Shown piece after piece: positions 9,575-18,772 of a stretch of DNA of 64,000 bases. The translations under genes and the position numbers were made by a program. The notes under the pieces are model-generated. The model did no database searches and was not told the origin of the DNA. It was given only the letters and a program-made list of their open reading frames with translations. This DNA comes from JAUIET01 sp039111475. Its GTDB lineage: Bacteria > Pseudomonadota > Gammaproteobacteria > Pseudomonadales > JAUIET01. The DNA lies in contig JBCCIP010000002.1 in the NCBI GenBank assembly GCA_039111475.1, forward strand, positions 1-64,000, read 5' to 3'. Within the stretch, counting starts at the first letter, position 1; each line of letters begins with the position of its first letter.

Positions 9575-11334
9575 GCCATCGCACCACTGCCACTATGGGT
9601 AGGTTTTTAGCCTGCCTCTTTTCCATCAATTTATTGCTGTCGGCATGCACTACCGGCAGCCAGTATTCGGGCGCTGTAAACGCAACTGCCGCGACGCAAT
9701 CTTCGGGCGCTGTACTACGCTACGACTCAGTGCATCATCCGGTTATTGCCAGACGTGGAATGGTCGTCAGCCAAAATGAATTAGCAACAAAAGTAGGGCA
9801 GCAAATTCTCGCAGACGGTGGAAATGCCGTAGATGCCGCCGTTGGTGTTGGCTTCGCACTGGCGGTAACTCTGCCAAGAGCGGGCAATTTAGGCGGCAGC
9901 GGATTTATGTTGCTGCATATAAACGGGGCGGACGAACCTACTGCTCTGGACTTTCGATCTGCTGCACCTGCAGCGGCGATGCTGGCTGACTATCAAAATG
10001 AGCAAGGAGACATTGACTGGAATGCCTTGACTTATGGGCCAAGAGCCGCCGGCGTTCCCGGCACCGTTGCCGGTCTGTATCATGCATGGGAGAAGTTTGG
10101 CTCCATGCCTTGGCCCGTATTGCTGGAGCCCGCGCGTCTGCTTGCGGCCGAGGGGATTGAAGTAACGCAAGACCTTGAATATGCGCTAAAAGAGGCGCTT
10201 CCAGTGATGGAAGCATTCCCGGCAAGTATGGCTGCGTATGCGAAATCCAATAAGACTGCGTATGTTGCCGGAGAAATGTTGGTACAAGCAGATCTGGCAC
10301 AGTCTATTGCGGCTATTGCTGCGGAGGGTTCTGCTGCTTTCTACGAAGGCGAGATTGCGCATAAAATTTCCGATTACATGCAGAACACCGGCGGCAATGT
10401 GTCGCTCGCAGATTTAAAAAACTACCGAGTAAAAGAACGCACGGTGCTGCAAACGCGCTACCGCAACCACAGGATTGCAACGATGCCCCCCAGCAGCGTT
10501 GGTGGACTTGCGCTACTGCAAATGCTCAGCGTGTTGCAGAACTTCGATTTATCTCAATACCCTGCCGGTAGTGCAATGAGCCTACATATTATTGCTGAAA
10601 CCATGAAGCAGGTCGCTGCGAACAGGCGGTTTGGTATTGGTGATCCGGATTTCGTTGATGTGCCTGTAAATGGTTTCTTGAGCGAAGAAATGGCGGATGT
10701 GTTAGCTGGTCGAATTGACCTCAGTAAGGCGAGAGCAACGAAAAAAATCGATCCGGAAAATGCGCAAAAATACGAGAGTAGAGAAACAACGCATTACTCG
10801 GTGGTTGATGCTGAAGGAAATGCTGTTTCAACAACATACACTCTGGGTTACTCTTTCGGGTCCGCGGCCGTTGTACCGGGTACAGGTATATTACTAGATA
10901 ATCAGCTTCGAAATTTCTCGCATCGAACACCAGAGCATGCAAATGGAATGCGTGCGGGTAAACGCATGCTGTCAACGATGACACCTACTCTGGTATTTGA
11001 TGAAAACGGCGAGTTGCTATTGGTAACAGGTACGCCAGGGGGCAGTCGAATTCATAACGTTGTATTGCAGATTCTTATCAATACGATCGACTATGGAATG
11101 AATATTGCGGAAGCGAGTCACCGGCCGCGAATACATCAACAGTGGCGTACTCCGGCATTGGGTGTAGAGCCAGGTATTGGCTCCGATACCCTTAAGATAT
11201 TGCAGGGCATGGGCCATATCATTGACCTACAACAAACCATGGGCAGTACACAGTCAATCATGCGTCGCGACGGTTATCTATTTGGTGCTGCGGACCCGCG
11301 TCGTCCGGGTGCACTCGCTCTGGGCAACGACTGA
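9571..11334 (+). CDS. ggt: Gamma-glutamyltransferase-like lipoprotein 2
   Basis: A 587-residue paralog of the preceding protein. The N-terminus is a lipoprotein signal (LLLSAC, Cys26), so it should be membrane-anchored where the first copy is soluble. Arg129 (DFRSAAP), the TTHYSVVD cleavage site with nucleophile Thr406 and the TGTPGGSRI segment (about 487-495) are intact. The position that holds the alpha-amino-binding Asp in E. coli GGT (NNQMDDF) reads DNQLRNF here, so Asp is replaced by Asn448 and the preceding Asp by Arg. Substrate preference may differ from classical GGT. The start ATG overlaps the previous stop by 4 bp. The gene ends 3 bp from the convergent symporter. Confidence 0.9.
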   Translation: MSHRTTATMGRFLACLFSINLLLSACTTGSQYSGAVNATAATQSSGAVLRYDSVHHPVIARRGMVVSQNELATKVGQQILADGGNAVDAAVGVGFALAVTLPRAGNLGGSGFMLLHINGADEPTALDFRSAAPAAAMLADYQNEQGDIDWNALTYGPRAAGVPGTVAGLYHAWEKFGSMPWPVLLEPARLLAAEGIEVTQDLEYALKEALPVMEAFPASMAAYAKSNKTAYVAGEMLVQADLAQSIAAIAAEGSAAFYEGEIAHKISDYMQNTGGNVSLADLKNYRVKERTVLQTRYRNHRIATMPPSSVGGLALLQMLSVLQNFDLSQYPAGSAMSLHIIAETMKQVAANRRFGIGDPDFVDVPVNGFLSEEMADVLAGRIDLSKARATKKIDPENAQKYESRETTHYSVVDAEGNAVSTTYTLGYSFGSAAVVPGTGILLDNQLRNFSHRTPEHANGMRAGKRMLSTMTPTLVFDENGELLLVTGTPGGSRIHNVVLQILINTIDYGMNIAEASHRPRIHQQWRTPALGVEPGIGSDTLKILQGMGHIIDLQQTMGSTQSIMRRDGYLFGAADPRRPGALALGND

Positions 11335-11337
11335 GCG

Positions 11338-13116
11338 CTAGCTATTGGTGTTAGTGTTTAACGCAGCCCTGCGTAATATTTTCTGATTACCTTTACTGTT
11401 TGGATCATAACGATCACGAATGACTTTCATCACTATAAGTGCAAGCGGCACGTGCAGCACAAAGACAGTCAGGGTGATCAGTGCTTCTCCGGTATTCCAA
11501 TTGATGGATCCATCTGCAAGTAATTGCCCGGTCGACATTTGGTAGGGCTTAACGTAGTACGTCAACATCACCCAGGGCATTGTGCATCCGTATAAAATCA
11601 GGCCCGCGGGGGCGAGTAGTGTTTTTCTTGTTTCGGCTACATCAAGATCTGTGGCGGGTGGCTGATGCAAACGTAAGCGATACAGCTTTTCGCCACGCGT
11701 TACTTTTCCGTTGGCCGACACCGCGAAAATCACAATAAAGCTCACCACAGCGCCTATCACCGGCGGGTAGTACTCTGGCATATTGTAAATGCCAAGATAA
11801 TCAATGGTTGCCGGGATTACATTCATAAAAAACCCGGACGCCATGCCCCATAAGGCGGCATCTTTTGTGATGCGTTGGCTCCAGATACTCATTAGTCCAA
11901 CTGGGCCCCAGCTGGAGGCGAATACGGTTCCAATAAATAACATAAACCAAAAAATATTCGGCGGGAAAAAATAACAGCAAACCAGTACGATCACGCTGGT
12001 GAGCAGCATAATTTTTCGCGTCGTATTTACGGTGTGTGACAATGGTTTGCTGCCCATGTCGTTACTGATGCTGAAACCAACCAGGGACAAAAATGTAGAG
12101 GCAGACGACAAAGCGGCGGCGATAATTCCCGCGACTAACAGAGCACCAAGAAACTCAGGTACTAGCGATTGAGCTGCCCAGATCAACACGGTTTCTGATG
12201 GATCAATATCTATTTTGGCCAGGTTCATTAGGCCACCCATGCCGTACACCAGCATCTGCAAAACGATCACACAGAAGCACGCCAGAATAGCGGCGCGCAA
12301 AACAACGTGCTCATTTCTGGCCATCAAATGCCGGCTAGCCTGCCAGGGTCCGACGGCGTAGACAAGTGCCCAGGCAATATCAACCACAACGGCCCAAATA
12401 ACGTAATCCAGCGCGGTTGGCCAACCGGTGCCCTCACCAATGATTCCAGTCCAGGAGGCAATGCCCTCTTTTTCTTTGATCAAGGCCAGGTCGGCAATCG
12501 ATGTTTTCAGGCCACCAAAACCATCAACAATGTACGCAACGAAAACGAGGGTCGCACCCATGAAAAGCAGGAACATTAATGTGTCGGTAATGATCACGCC
12601 CTTGGAACCGGCGTACATGGTAAACACTGTGTAGCTTAACCAAGCAACCAGTAGGCTGGTACCGAAAGACAGGCCAGTGATATCGGAAAGCAGTAAAGAA
12701 GCGCCCTGCGTCACGATTAACAAATAACCGCCCAAGCCCAAAATAATGGTGAAACCTGCAAACTGTTGTAGCCGCCTGCTTTGGAATCTGGATCCAAAGT
12801 AATCTGCTACAGTCGGTGCCCGACTGCGGCGCAGATAAACACCAAAGAACACGGCGCCCAGCATATATCCGGTCACGGCAACGCCTGGAAACAACATATA
12901 GGCACCAAACTGACCGTCGTACGTGAATGCTGCCTCGCCCATGAATATGGACGTGCTCATCACACTGGCTACCAATGTGCCCAGAATCAGCAGGGTTGGC
13001 GCTTTGCGACCGGCTACGAAGTAGTCGTCCATGCGCTTGACGCTGCGGCCACTGTAACCGCCAATAATGACGAACAGAACAACGCTGATGCCAATGGTTA
13101 CGGAAAATATGTCCAT
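11338..13116 (-). CDS. Sodium:solute symporter (SSF family)
   Basis: A polytopic protein of about 592 residues with some 13 hydrophobic helices and the SSF (PF00474) signature regions: an early YVAG-like segment DDYFVAGR, ADYFGSRF after helix 3 and an FLSLVGFSISND segment in the middle. The ATG at 13116 (MDIFSVT) is chosen because the frame upstream encodes a non-hydrophobic Cys/His-rich stretch; no strong ribosome site supports either start. The family couples Na+ entry to uptake of amino acids, organic acids or sugars. Its 3' end abuts the second ggt gene. Uptake of a GGT product such as glutamate is a reasonable guess only. Confidence 0.85.
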   Translation of the reverse strand: MDIFSVTIGISVVLFVIIGGYSGRSVKRMDDYFVAGRKAPTLLILGTLVASVMSTSIFMGEAAFTYDGQFGAYMLFPGVAVTGYMLGAVFFGVYLRRSRAPTVADYFGSRFQSRRLQQFAGFTIILGLGGYLLIVTQGASLLLSDITGLSFGTSLLVAWLSYTVFTMYAGSKGVIITDTLMFLLFMGATLVFVAYIVDGFGGLKTSIADLALIKEKEGIASWTGIIGEGTGWPTALDYVIWAVVVDIAWALVYAVGPWQASRHLMARNEHVVLRAAILACFCVIVLQMLVYGMGGLMNLAKIDIDPSETVLIWAAQSLVPEFLGALLVAGIIAAALSSASTFLSLVGFSISNDMGSKPLSHTVNTTRKIMLLTSVIVLVCCYFFPPNIFWFMLFIGTVFASSWGPVGLMSIWSQRITKDAALWGMASGFFMNVIPATIDYLGIYNMPEYYPPVIGAVVSFIVIFAVSANGKVTRGEKLYRLRLHQPPATDLDVAETRKTLLAPAGLILYGCTMPWVMLTYYVKPYQMSTGQLLADGSINWNTGEALITLTVFVLHVPLALIVMKVIRDRYDPNSKGNQKILRRAALNTNTNS

Positions 13117-13269
13117 GAATGCACCGCAATTTAATAGTGGACAGATACTATAACGGGCTTCGGCGCTGTGATGAGAATCGTTTCCACAAAAAATGACGTA
13201 AAACGTCTTAAACAATCTCATCAGCACGACGAGTACACAGTAAACTGTCGTTGAAATGGTGGGGTACCT

Positions 13270-13548
13270 ATGAAGGTAGAAAACACAGTTGCCGTCGTAA
13301 CGGGTTCCAGTTCCGGAGAGGGAGCGGAAGCAGCAATCAAGCTCGCTGCGTTGGAGGCCAAGGTGGTGGTTAACTACGTTAATTCCAACGACTGTGCGGA
13401 CCAGACTTTAGCTCGGTTAAAAGAGCTGGGCGGAGAGGGCGTTTCGGTTCGCACCGATGTAGCAGACAGTTTAATCAGCGTAATCCAGGGTAGCGATCTA
13501 ATGACAGGGCAAATCATTAGCTTCGATGGTGGGATCACGATCAATTAA
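13270..13548 (+). pseudogene. Internally deleted short-chain dehydrogenase
   Basis: A 92-residue frame joins the N-terminal Rossmann part of an SDR (TGSSSGEGAEAA in place of TGxxxGIG, then NYVNSND and a RTDVAD segment, residues 1-66) directly to an SDR C-terminus (SDLMTGQIISFDGGITIN). The whole middle, about 150 residues including NNAG and the YxxxK active site, is missing. The glycine motif also has Glu in place of Ile. It keeps a GGTGGGG ribosome site, so it may still be translated, but it cannot be a working SDR. It lies 32 bp before the alanine symporter gene. Confidence 0.8.
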
Positions 13549-13580
13549 GATTCTATAAACAATTCGAGCGAAAAATAATA

Positions 13581-15455
13581 ATGCTGGATGATCTAAATAC
13601 TCTATTCCTGACCCTGTCCAACTTCGTTTGGTCTTACATCATTTTGGGTTTGTGTATTGGAGTCGGTCTGTACTTCACGTTGCGACTGGGTTTTATACAG
13701 CTTCGCAGCTTTCCGCATGCTATCGCTCTGCTGCGAGGCAAATACGCGGATGATGACGGCACGGATGGCATCAGCACTTTTCAAGCTCTGGCAACCGCGC
13801 TGTCTTCCACCACAGGAATAGGAAACATCGCCGGCGTTGCGGTTGCAATAAAACTGGGAGGGCCGGGCGCTATATTCTGGATGTGGGTAATGGCTTTTCT
13901 CGGCATGGCGCTAAAATTTGCCGAAGGCACACTAGGCAGCATGTATCGTGAACCAGTCGGCCTAAAAGGCGAACTGGGCGGTGGCCCTATGGCCTACATC
14001 ACCAAAGGGCTTGGGGAAAAATGGCGCCCTGTTGCTATTTTTTATGCAGCATGTACCGCAGTAGCGATTTTCGGCGCGTGGAATATGTTCCAGTCCAACC
14101 AAGCTGCGGCCACCTTGCACGATCAGTTGAACGTTCCCACCTGGGTGACGGGTATTACCTTGTGCTTTTTTGTCACTCTTGTGCTTGTTGGCGGTATCAA
14201 ACGTATTGGTGCGGTTACTGCGAAGCTGGTGCCGACCATGTGCGTTATCTATGTAGCAACGGTGCTGGTGATTTGCGTTATGCACGCTGAGCTTATACCC
14301 GATGTGTTAACGCTGATCGTCACTGAAGCGTTCAATTTTGAGTCCGCAGGCGGCGGCGCTATGGGTACCGCCATATTGATTGGTATTCGACGCGCTGTTT
14401 TTTCCAATGAGGCCGGCACAGGAAGTGCGGCGATTGCTCACGCTGCGGCAAAAACCCGCCATCCCGTTAGGCAAGGAATAGCGGCCAGCCTTGGGCCATT
14501 TATCGACACTATAGTTGTTTGCGCGGCTACGGCGTTTGTTATTTTACTTAGTGGCTACTATGGCACTGAGTCTTACCAAAATAACCACGGTGAGTCGATT
14601 GGCTTCGAGGCGGGCACAGATCCTGCGCTGAGTAAGGGCTGGACTGTCAGTGCGACTGAAGTGTCGCTTGATAGCGGCCGCTTGCAGCAATTCACCGATG
14701 GGATGCAAGTGTTGAAATACACGCCTTCGGCAAATACAACTGAGGCTCTATCGCCCGCGCTTGCGCTATCTGCGTTGGCATCTTCGGAAAATACGGATGC
14801 TGTTCGCGTATCAACACTGGGCGACGCCAACGCTTTGCAAATTCGCCTGTTTGACGCCAATAGTGCATTTGATTCACGCGCCATACTCGTGGGCGATCGA
14901 AATGCATCGAATTGGATTGTAGAGGGGCGGCAAATTGATGGCCACTGGGTTTCCTGGGTATTGAAACCGGGGCAAGACATTGAAGCGCAGGTAGATGCGC
15001 TAGGCGGACTGGCTGCTTTGAGTATTCAATCTGTGCATGACGCCAGCGCTGAACTTGCCCTGGACCGTATTGAACTGGTCAGCACGGCCAATGGCATAGT
15101 CTTGTCATCCGCTGCATTCACCAAGTTCTTCGGATTCTTTGGCACAGTGTTCATCCCAATTGCCGCATTGTTTTTCGCCTACTCGACGATTCTAGCTGGG
15201 AACTATTACGGCGAGGTGGCATGCCATTATCTCAACGATAAAATGATCAAGCCTTATATGTGGATATACATTGCTTCCACATTCGTTGGTTGTGTGGTCA
15301 GCCTGGACGTGGTGATTAACTTCTCTGATCTGACGCTTGGTATTATGGTCATACCAAACCTGATCGCCTGTGTATTGCTGAGCCCGGTGGTCGTTCGTGA
15401 AACCAAAGCGTACTTTGCGGCGTTACGCAATGGCGAATTTACCCTTGCTGACTAA
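13581..15455 (+). CDS. Alanine/glycine:Na+ symporter (AGCS) with large insertion
   Basis: A 624-residue transporter of the AGCS family (PF01235): FQALATALSSTTGIGNIAGVA at about 67-87, GGPGAIFWMW (93-102) and the NEAGTGSAA segment (276-284). Family members are usually about 450-500 residues. Here a soluble stretch of about 175 residues (about 329-505) separates the helix ending in FVILLSGYYG from the SSAAFTKFFGFFG helix. The insert is acidic and beta-rich in appearance, and I do not recognise it. The protein should import alanine or glycine with Na+. The gene's last 17 bp overlap the end of the convergent deacetylase gene. Confidence 0.9.
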   Translation: MLDDLNTLFLTLSNFVWSYIILGLCIGVGLYFTLRLGFIQLRSFPHAIALLRGKYADDDGTDGISTFQALATALSSTTGIGNIAGVAVAIKLGGPGAIFWMWVMAFLGMALKFAEGTLGSMYREPVGLKGELGGGPMAYITKGLGEKWRPVAIFYAACTAVAIFGAWNMFQSNQAAATLHDQLNVPTWVTGITLCFFVTLVLVGGIKRIGAVTAKLVPTMCVIYVATVLVICVMHAELIPDVLTLIVTEAFNFESAGGGAMGTAILIGIRRAVFSNEAGTGSAAIAHAAAKTRHPVRQGIAASLGPFIDTIVVCAATAFVILLSGYYGTESYQNNHGESIGFEAGTDPALSKGWTVSATEVSLDSGRLQQFTDGMQVLKYTPSANTTEALSPALALSALASSENTDAVRVSTLGDANALQIRLFDANSAFDSRAILVGDRNASNWIVEGRQIDGHWVSWVLKPGQDIEAQVDALGGLAALSIQSVHDASAELALDRIELVSTANGIVLSSAAFTKFFGFFGTVFIPIAALFFAYSTILAGNYYGEVACHYLNDKMIKPYMWIYIASTFVGCVVSLDVVINFSDLTLGIMVIPNLIACVLLSPVVVRETKAYFAALRNGEFTLAD

Positions 15456-16362
15456 GTGCCGTGATAAAACGTACGCCTGACAGCGCCAGCGCGTCCAGGT
15501 TGTACCCACCTTCGAGAATTGCCATAACGCGCTGCTCGGAATACTGATCAGCCCAGTCAACAATCTGCTCGCCCACCCATTGGTAGTCTTGCTCGTGCAG
15601 ATTAAGACCTGCCAATGGGTCTGCAGCATGCGCATCAAAACCCGCGGATACAAAAATCATTTCTGGTTGATGATTCTTTATAGCATTAGCCCAGTCACGA
15701 TTTATCGCTGAGCGGAACTCGTCTGAACCATCGCCTTCTTTCAGTGGCGATAGAACGATATTGGGTCGGTCAAGCTGATCGAAGCGACCTGGATAAAACG
15801 GCCATTGGAAAGAAGAGCACACCAATACTTCGGGTCGGTCCTTGAAAATTTCTACGGTGCCATTGCCATGATGAACATCAAAATCAAGTATTGCTACGCG
15901 TTTCAAACCACTGGCTAAAGCCTGTTCAGCAGCAAGTGCCACAGAATTGAAAATACAAAACCCCATGGCGATCGCCGATTCTGCATGGTGTCCGGGCGGC
16001 CGCACCGCGCAAAAAGCATTGCGTACTTCTCCATTGATAATTCTTGCCGTCGCATTAACACCCGCTCCAGCAGCTAGCAGCGCCGCATTCAAACTGTGCG
16101 GATTCATGATGGTGTCTGCGTCTAGGGAAACTGTACCCTCACTCGGCGATTGCTCAACGATGGCGTCGATATAATGCTGTGGATGGGCGCTAGCCAGATT
16201 TGCGACGTTGAGTAATGGTGCTTGCTCCATCAGCAGCGGCGAATCCCAACTTGCTGCGTTAACAGCAGCATTTAACGATTGCAAACGCTTAGGGCTTTCC
16301 GGGTGTTTTTCGCCCATGCTGTGCAATTCGCATTCGGGATGGCTTAGATAAAGAGTGTGCAT
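15439..16362 (-). CDS. HDAC-family zinc deacetylase
   Basis: A 307-residue arginase-fold deacetylase. RPPGHHAE gives the catalytic His125/His126, DFDVHHGNGT supplies zinc ligands Asp162 and His164, the third ligand is Asp243 in AGFDAH, and Tyr287 lies in EGGYN. Bacterial relatives remove acetyl groups from small amines, acetoin-type compounds or proteins. It is the last gene of a minus-strand set (enoyl-CoA hydratase, EamA, GNAT), 17 bp after the acetyltransferase. An acetylation/deacetylation pair on a common substrate is possible. The spacing around the active site resembles class II HDACs rather than the smaller acetylpolyamine hydrolases. Confidence 0.92.
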   Translation of the reverse strand: MHTLYLSHPECELHSMGEKHPESPKRLQSLNAAVNAASWDSPLLMEQAPLLNVANLASAHPQHYIDAIVEQSPSEGTVSLDADTIMNPHSLNAALLAAGAGVNATARIINGEVRNAFCAVRPPGHHAESAIAMGFCIFNSVALAAEQALASGLKRVAILDFDVHHGNGTVEIFKDRPEVLVCSSFQWPFYPGRFDQLDRPNIVLSPLKEGDGSDEFRSAINRDWANAIKNHQPEMIFVSAGFDAHAADPLAGLNLHEQDYQWVGEQIVDWADQYSEQRVMAILEGGYNLDALALSGVRFITALSQQG

Positions 16363-16379
16363 ATTATTACCCAGCTGTT

Positions 16380-16919
16380 TTATTTGCGATCATTGCTAAT
16401 ATTCAAAGCATACATCAACAAACGCTCGTCAGTGTCTTCCGGAATAAAGTCCTTGTCATAAGAGAAGCCCAGGCGCTCCAATAAACGAATAGACGGCTGG
16501 TTTTCAGGCAATGTAATTGCCAGTAACTCAGTCGCCAGTGAGTTATGGATGGCGTATTGAATGGCTGCCTCGCTGGCCTCTTGTGCATAGCCCTGGCCGG
16601 TGTATTTTTCTAATTGGGCGAATCCCAAATCGGGTCCGGGCAATGTCTCGCGCCGAACCAAGCCGCACATTCCGATCATGGCGCTGTCGCTTGCGCGTTG
16701 CATTAACCAAAGACCATAGTCATGTTGTTTATAGGCACTGAGCAATCGCTCATTGATGTAGTCTTTGGCTTTTTCTAGGGAGTTTATTGAGTGCTGATAA
16801 ATATATTTTAGCCATCCGGGATCGTTGATTAATTCAAGAACAAACTCGGCGTCATCCAGTGAGGCTTCCCTCAAGATAAGGCGTTTGGTTCTTGCTATCT
16901 CTTTCACTGAGCTATTCAT
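16380..16919 (-). CDS. GNAT N-acetyltransferase (RimL-like)
   Basis: A 179-residue protein with the RimJ/RimL-type GNAT layout: an N-terminal TKRLILREAS strand, an MIGMCGLVRRE strand, a GYAQEASEAA segment in the acetyl-CoA loop region, and a C-terminal NQPSIRLLERLGFSYD segment typical of the family. It transfers acetyl from acetyl-CoA to an amine, often a protein N-terminus or a small molecule. It sits between the EamA exporter (19 bp upstream) and the HDAC-family deacetylase (17 bp downstream). The substrate is unknown. Confidence 0.88.
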   Translation of the reverse strand: MNSSVKEIARTKRLILREASLDDAEFVLELINDPGWLKYIYQHSINSLEKAKDYINERLLSAYKQHDYGLWLMQRASDSAMIGMCGLVRRETLPGPDLGFAQLEKYTGQGYAQEASEAAIQYAIHNSLATELLAITLPENQPSIRLLERLGFSYDKDFIPEDTDERLLMYALNISNDRK

Positions 16920-16938
16920 TGGTCTTCATCACAAGTTA

Positions 16939-17874
16939 CTAAGTACTTTGTTTTTGATTCGCTTGCGTGCCTCCTCCTGACAAGGCCGCAATGCTTGAGC
17001 CCACAACCACCAACAAGCCACCCAGCCAATTCAAGGCATCCAGAGGCTCTACGTGCACGCTGCCAGGCCATACTGCGTTCATGAACCAACCGAAACCCAA
17101 GGTGATCAATGGCGCGACAGTAATGACTGCGCTCACTCGGGAGGCATCCCAGTTCGACATGGCAATGCCAAAGCTGCCATAGGCGATTATTGTATTGAGT
17201 GACGCAAAAAGCAAAATGGCCCAAAGTAAGCCATCGAACTCGATAATGCCCAGTGGAGATGTGAACGGAAGATACACAAGGCTACCAGCGACATAGATCA
17301 ATAACAGCAGATCGTTGGCTCTTTCTTTACGTAGAATGACCTTCTGGCCCATTCCATAGCAGGCCCATAGCACACCGGCCAGAAATACAATCGCAAGGCC
17401 GAAAATATAGTCGGGCTCTGTGCTCACCAAATCCCGCAAGCGATGATGGAAGAACAACAACATGCCAATGGAAAACAACAACACGCCAAACCATTGCTTG
17501 GGAGAAAAAGCCTCTTTAAAAAACAGAATGCTTCCAAGCAATAGCAACAGCGGCGAGGTATTGATAATTATTTCGGCGGCTGGTGGTGTGATAAAACTCA
17601 GCCCATAGACAAACAGAACGTAATTAATCAGTAGGGCGGCAACTGTCAGGATCGTTAAGGGCAGATTGGCAGGCGAGAGTAGGCGTTTAATGGCGCTTAC
17701 GCTGCGGCGGCCATACCACAGTGCGGCGATTAGAGCGGCTGCGCTAAAACGAAACCAGGTGATGGTAATGGCATCTAGATGCGCCAGCAACTCTTTCAAT
17801 GCAAACGGCAGCAGTCCCCAGAAGACCGCCGTGATCAGAGCACAGCCAAACCCGAGGCGCCAGTTTGTAGTCAA
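16939..17874 (-). CDS. EamA/DMT-family transporter
   Basis: A 311-residue integral membrane protein with about ten helices in two repeats (EamA, PF00892), including an AVFWGLLPF helix and an IITVAPLITLGF segment in the second repeat. The only workable start is TTG at 17874, because the next in-frame Met lies far inside. The family exports amino acids and small metabolites. Its start lies 12 bp downstream of the enoyl-CoA hydratase stop, in the same operon. Confidence 0.87.
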   Translation of the reverse strand: MTTNWRLGFGCALITAVFWGLLPFALKELLAHLDAITITWFRFSAAALIAALWYGRRSVSAIKRLLSPANLPLTILTVAALLINYVLFVYGLSFITPPAAEIIINTSPLLLLLGSILFFKEAFSPKQWFGVLLFSIGMLLFFHHRLRDLVSTEPDYIFGLAIVFLAGVLWACYGMGQKVILRKERANDLLLLIYVAGSLVYLPFTSPLGIIEFDGLLWAILLFASLNTIIAYGSFGIAMSNWDASRVSAVITVAPLITLGFGWFMNAVWPGSVHVEPLDALNWLGGLLVVVGSSIAALSGGGTQANQKQST

Positions 17875-17886
17875 AGGCTCACTAAC

Positions 17887-18663
17887 TTATTTTCCACGCC
17901 AAATGCCCGGCCGCTTTTCAATAAATGCAGCCATGCCTTCTTTTTGATCTTCGGTGCCGAACAGACCGTGGAACAGTCTGCGCTCAAAAAGAACACCTTG
18001 CTTCAGAGTGCTCTCATAGGACTCGTTTACCATTTCCTTGGCCGCTTTCGCGGCGAGCGGCGCCATGCCAGCAATAGTTTCAGCTGTTTTTAAGGTTTCA
18101 GTCATCAGCTCATCGGCAGGGACTACTCGGGCCACCAGGCCGGAGCGCTCGGCTTCTTCAGCATCCATCATGCGCCCGGTCAGGCACATTTCCATGGATT
18201 TCGCCTTACCGACAGCGCGCGTCATACGCTGCGAACCGCCCATGCCTGGCGTTACCGCCAGTTTGATTTCTGGCTGGCCAAATTTGGCGGAATCACTGGC
18301 GATAATAAAGTCTGCCATCATGGCTAATTCGCAGCCGCCACCCAGCGCATAACCCGACACAGCTGCTATCCACGGCTTTCGCGTTGCAGTCACCAGATCG
18401 TAACCCGCAAAATAGTTATCGCCATACATATCGGCAAAACTCTGTTCGGCCATTTCCTTAATGTCTGCACCGGCCGCAAACGCTTTTTCATTGCCAGTTA
18501 GAATGGCGCAACACTGCGAATCGTCAGCGTCATACGCTGCAAAGGCGACGATTAAATCCTGTAGTACTTGATTGTTTAGCGCATTAAGGGCTTTGGGTCG
18601 GTTGAGGCGAATAATAGTTACGGCACCTTGTTGTTCAACCAGCAGGGTTTCATAGTCAGACAT
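17887..18663 (-). CDS. Enoyl-CoA hydratase (crotonase family)
   Basis: A 258-residue crotonase. The oxyanion loop AFAAGADIKE is at 61-70, GGGCELAM gives catalytic Glu112, and GQPEIKLAVTPGMGG gives catalytic Glu132. Both acids of true hydratases are kept. The C-terminus, with an AFIEKRPGIWRGK-type end, is typical of short-chain enoyl-CoA hydratases. AAGGAG lies 9 bases before the ATG. It hydrates trans-2-enoyl-CoA in fatty acid or amino acid breakdown. It is the first gene of the set that continues to the EamA, GNAT and deacetylase genes. Confidence 0.93.
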   Translation of the reverse strand: MSDYETLLVEQQGAVTIIRLNRPKALNALNNQVLQDLIVAFAAYDADDSQCCAILTGNEKAFAAGADIKEMAEQSFADMYGDNYFAGYDLVTATRKPWIAAVSGYALGGGCELAMMADFIIASDSAKFGQPEIKLAVTPGMGGSQRMTRAVGKAKSMEMCLTGRMMDAEEAERSGLVARVVPADELMTETLKTAETIAGMAPLAAKAAKEMVNESYESTLKQGVLFERRLFHGLFGTEDQKEGMAAFIEKRPGIWRGK

Positions 18664-18772
18664 TAAATCAGCTCCTTAAATACGGAAGCGGATGGTATCA
18701 CAATCACGCGTTTCATTAGGGCCAGTCCACCTTGGGCACGGCCGCATTTGTACTGATGTATCATGTGGCTAG

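Noticed and set aside
12524..13129. 201-codon minus-strand frame inside the SSF symporter gene
   Set aside because: It lies in another frame of a clear transporter gene and encodes a His/Arg/Cys-rich product with no known pattern.
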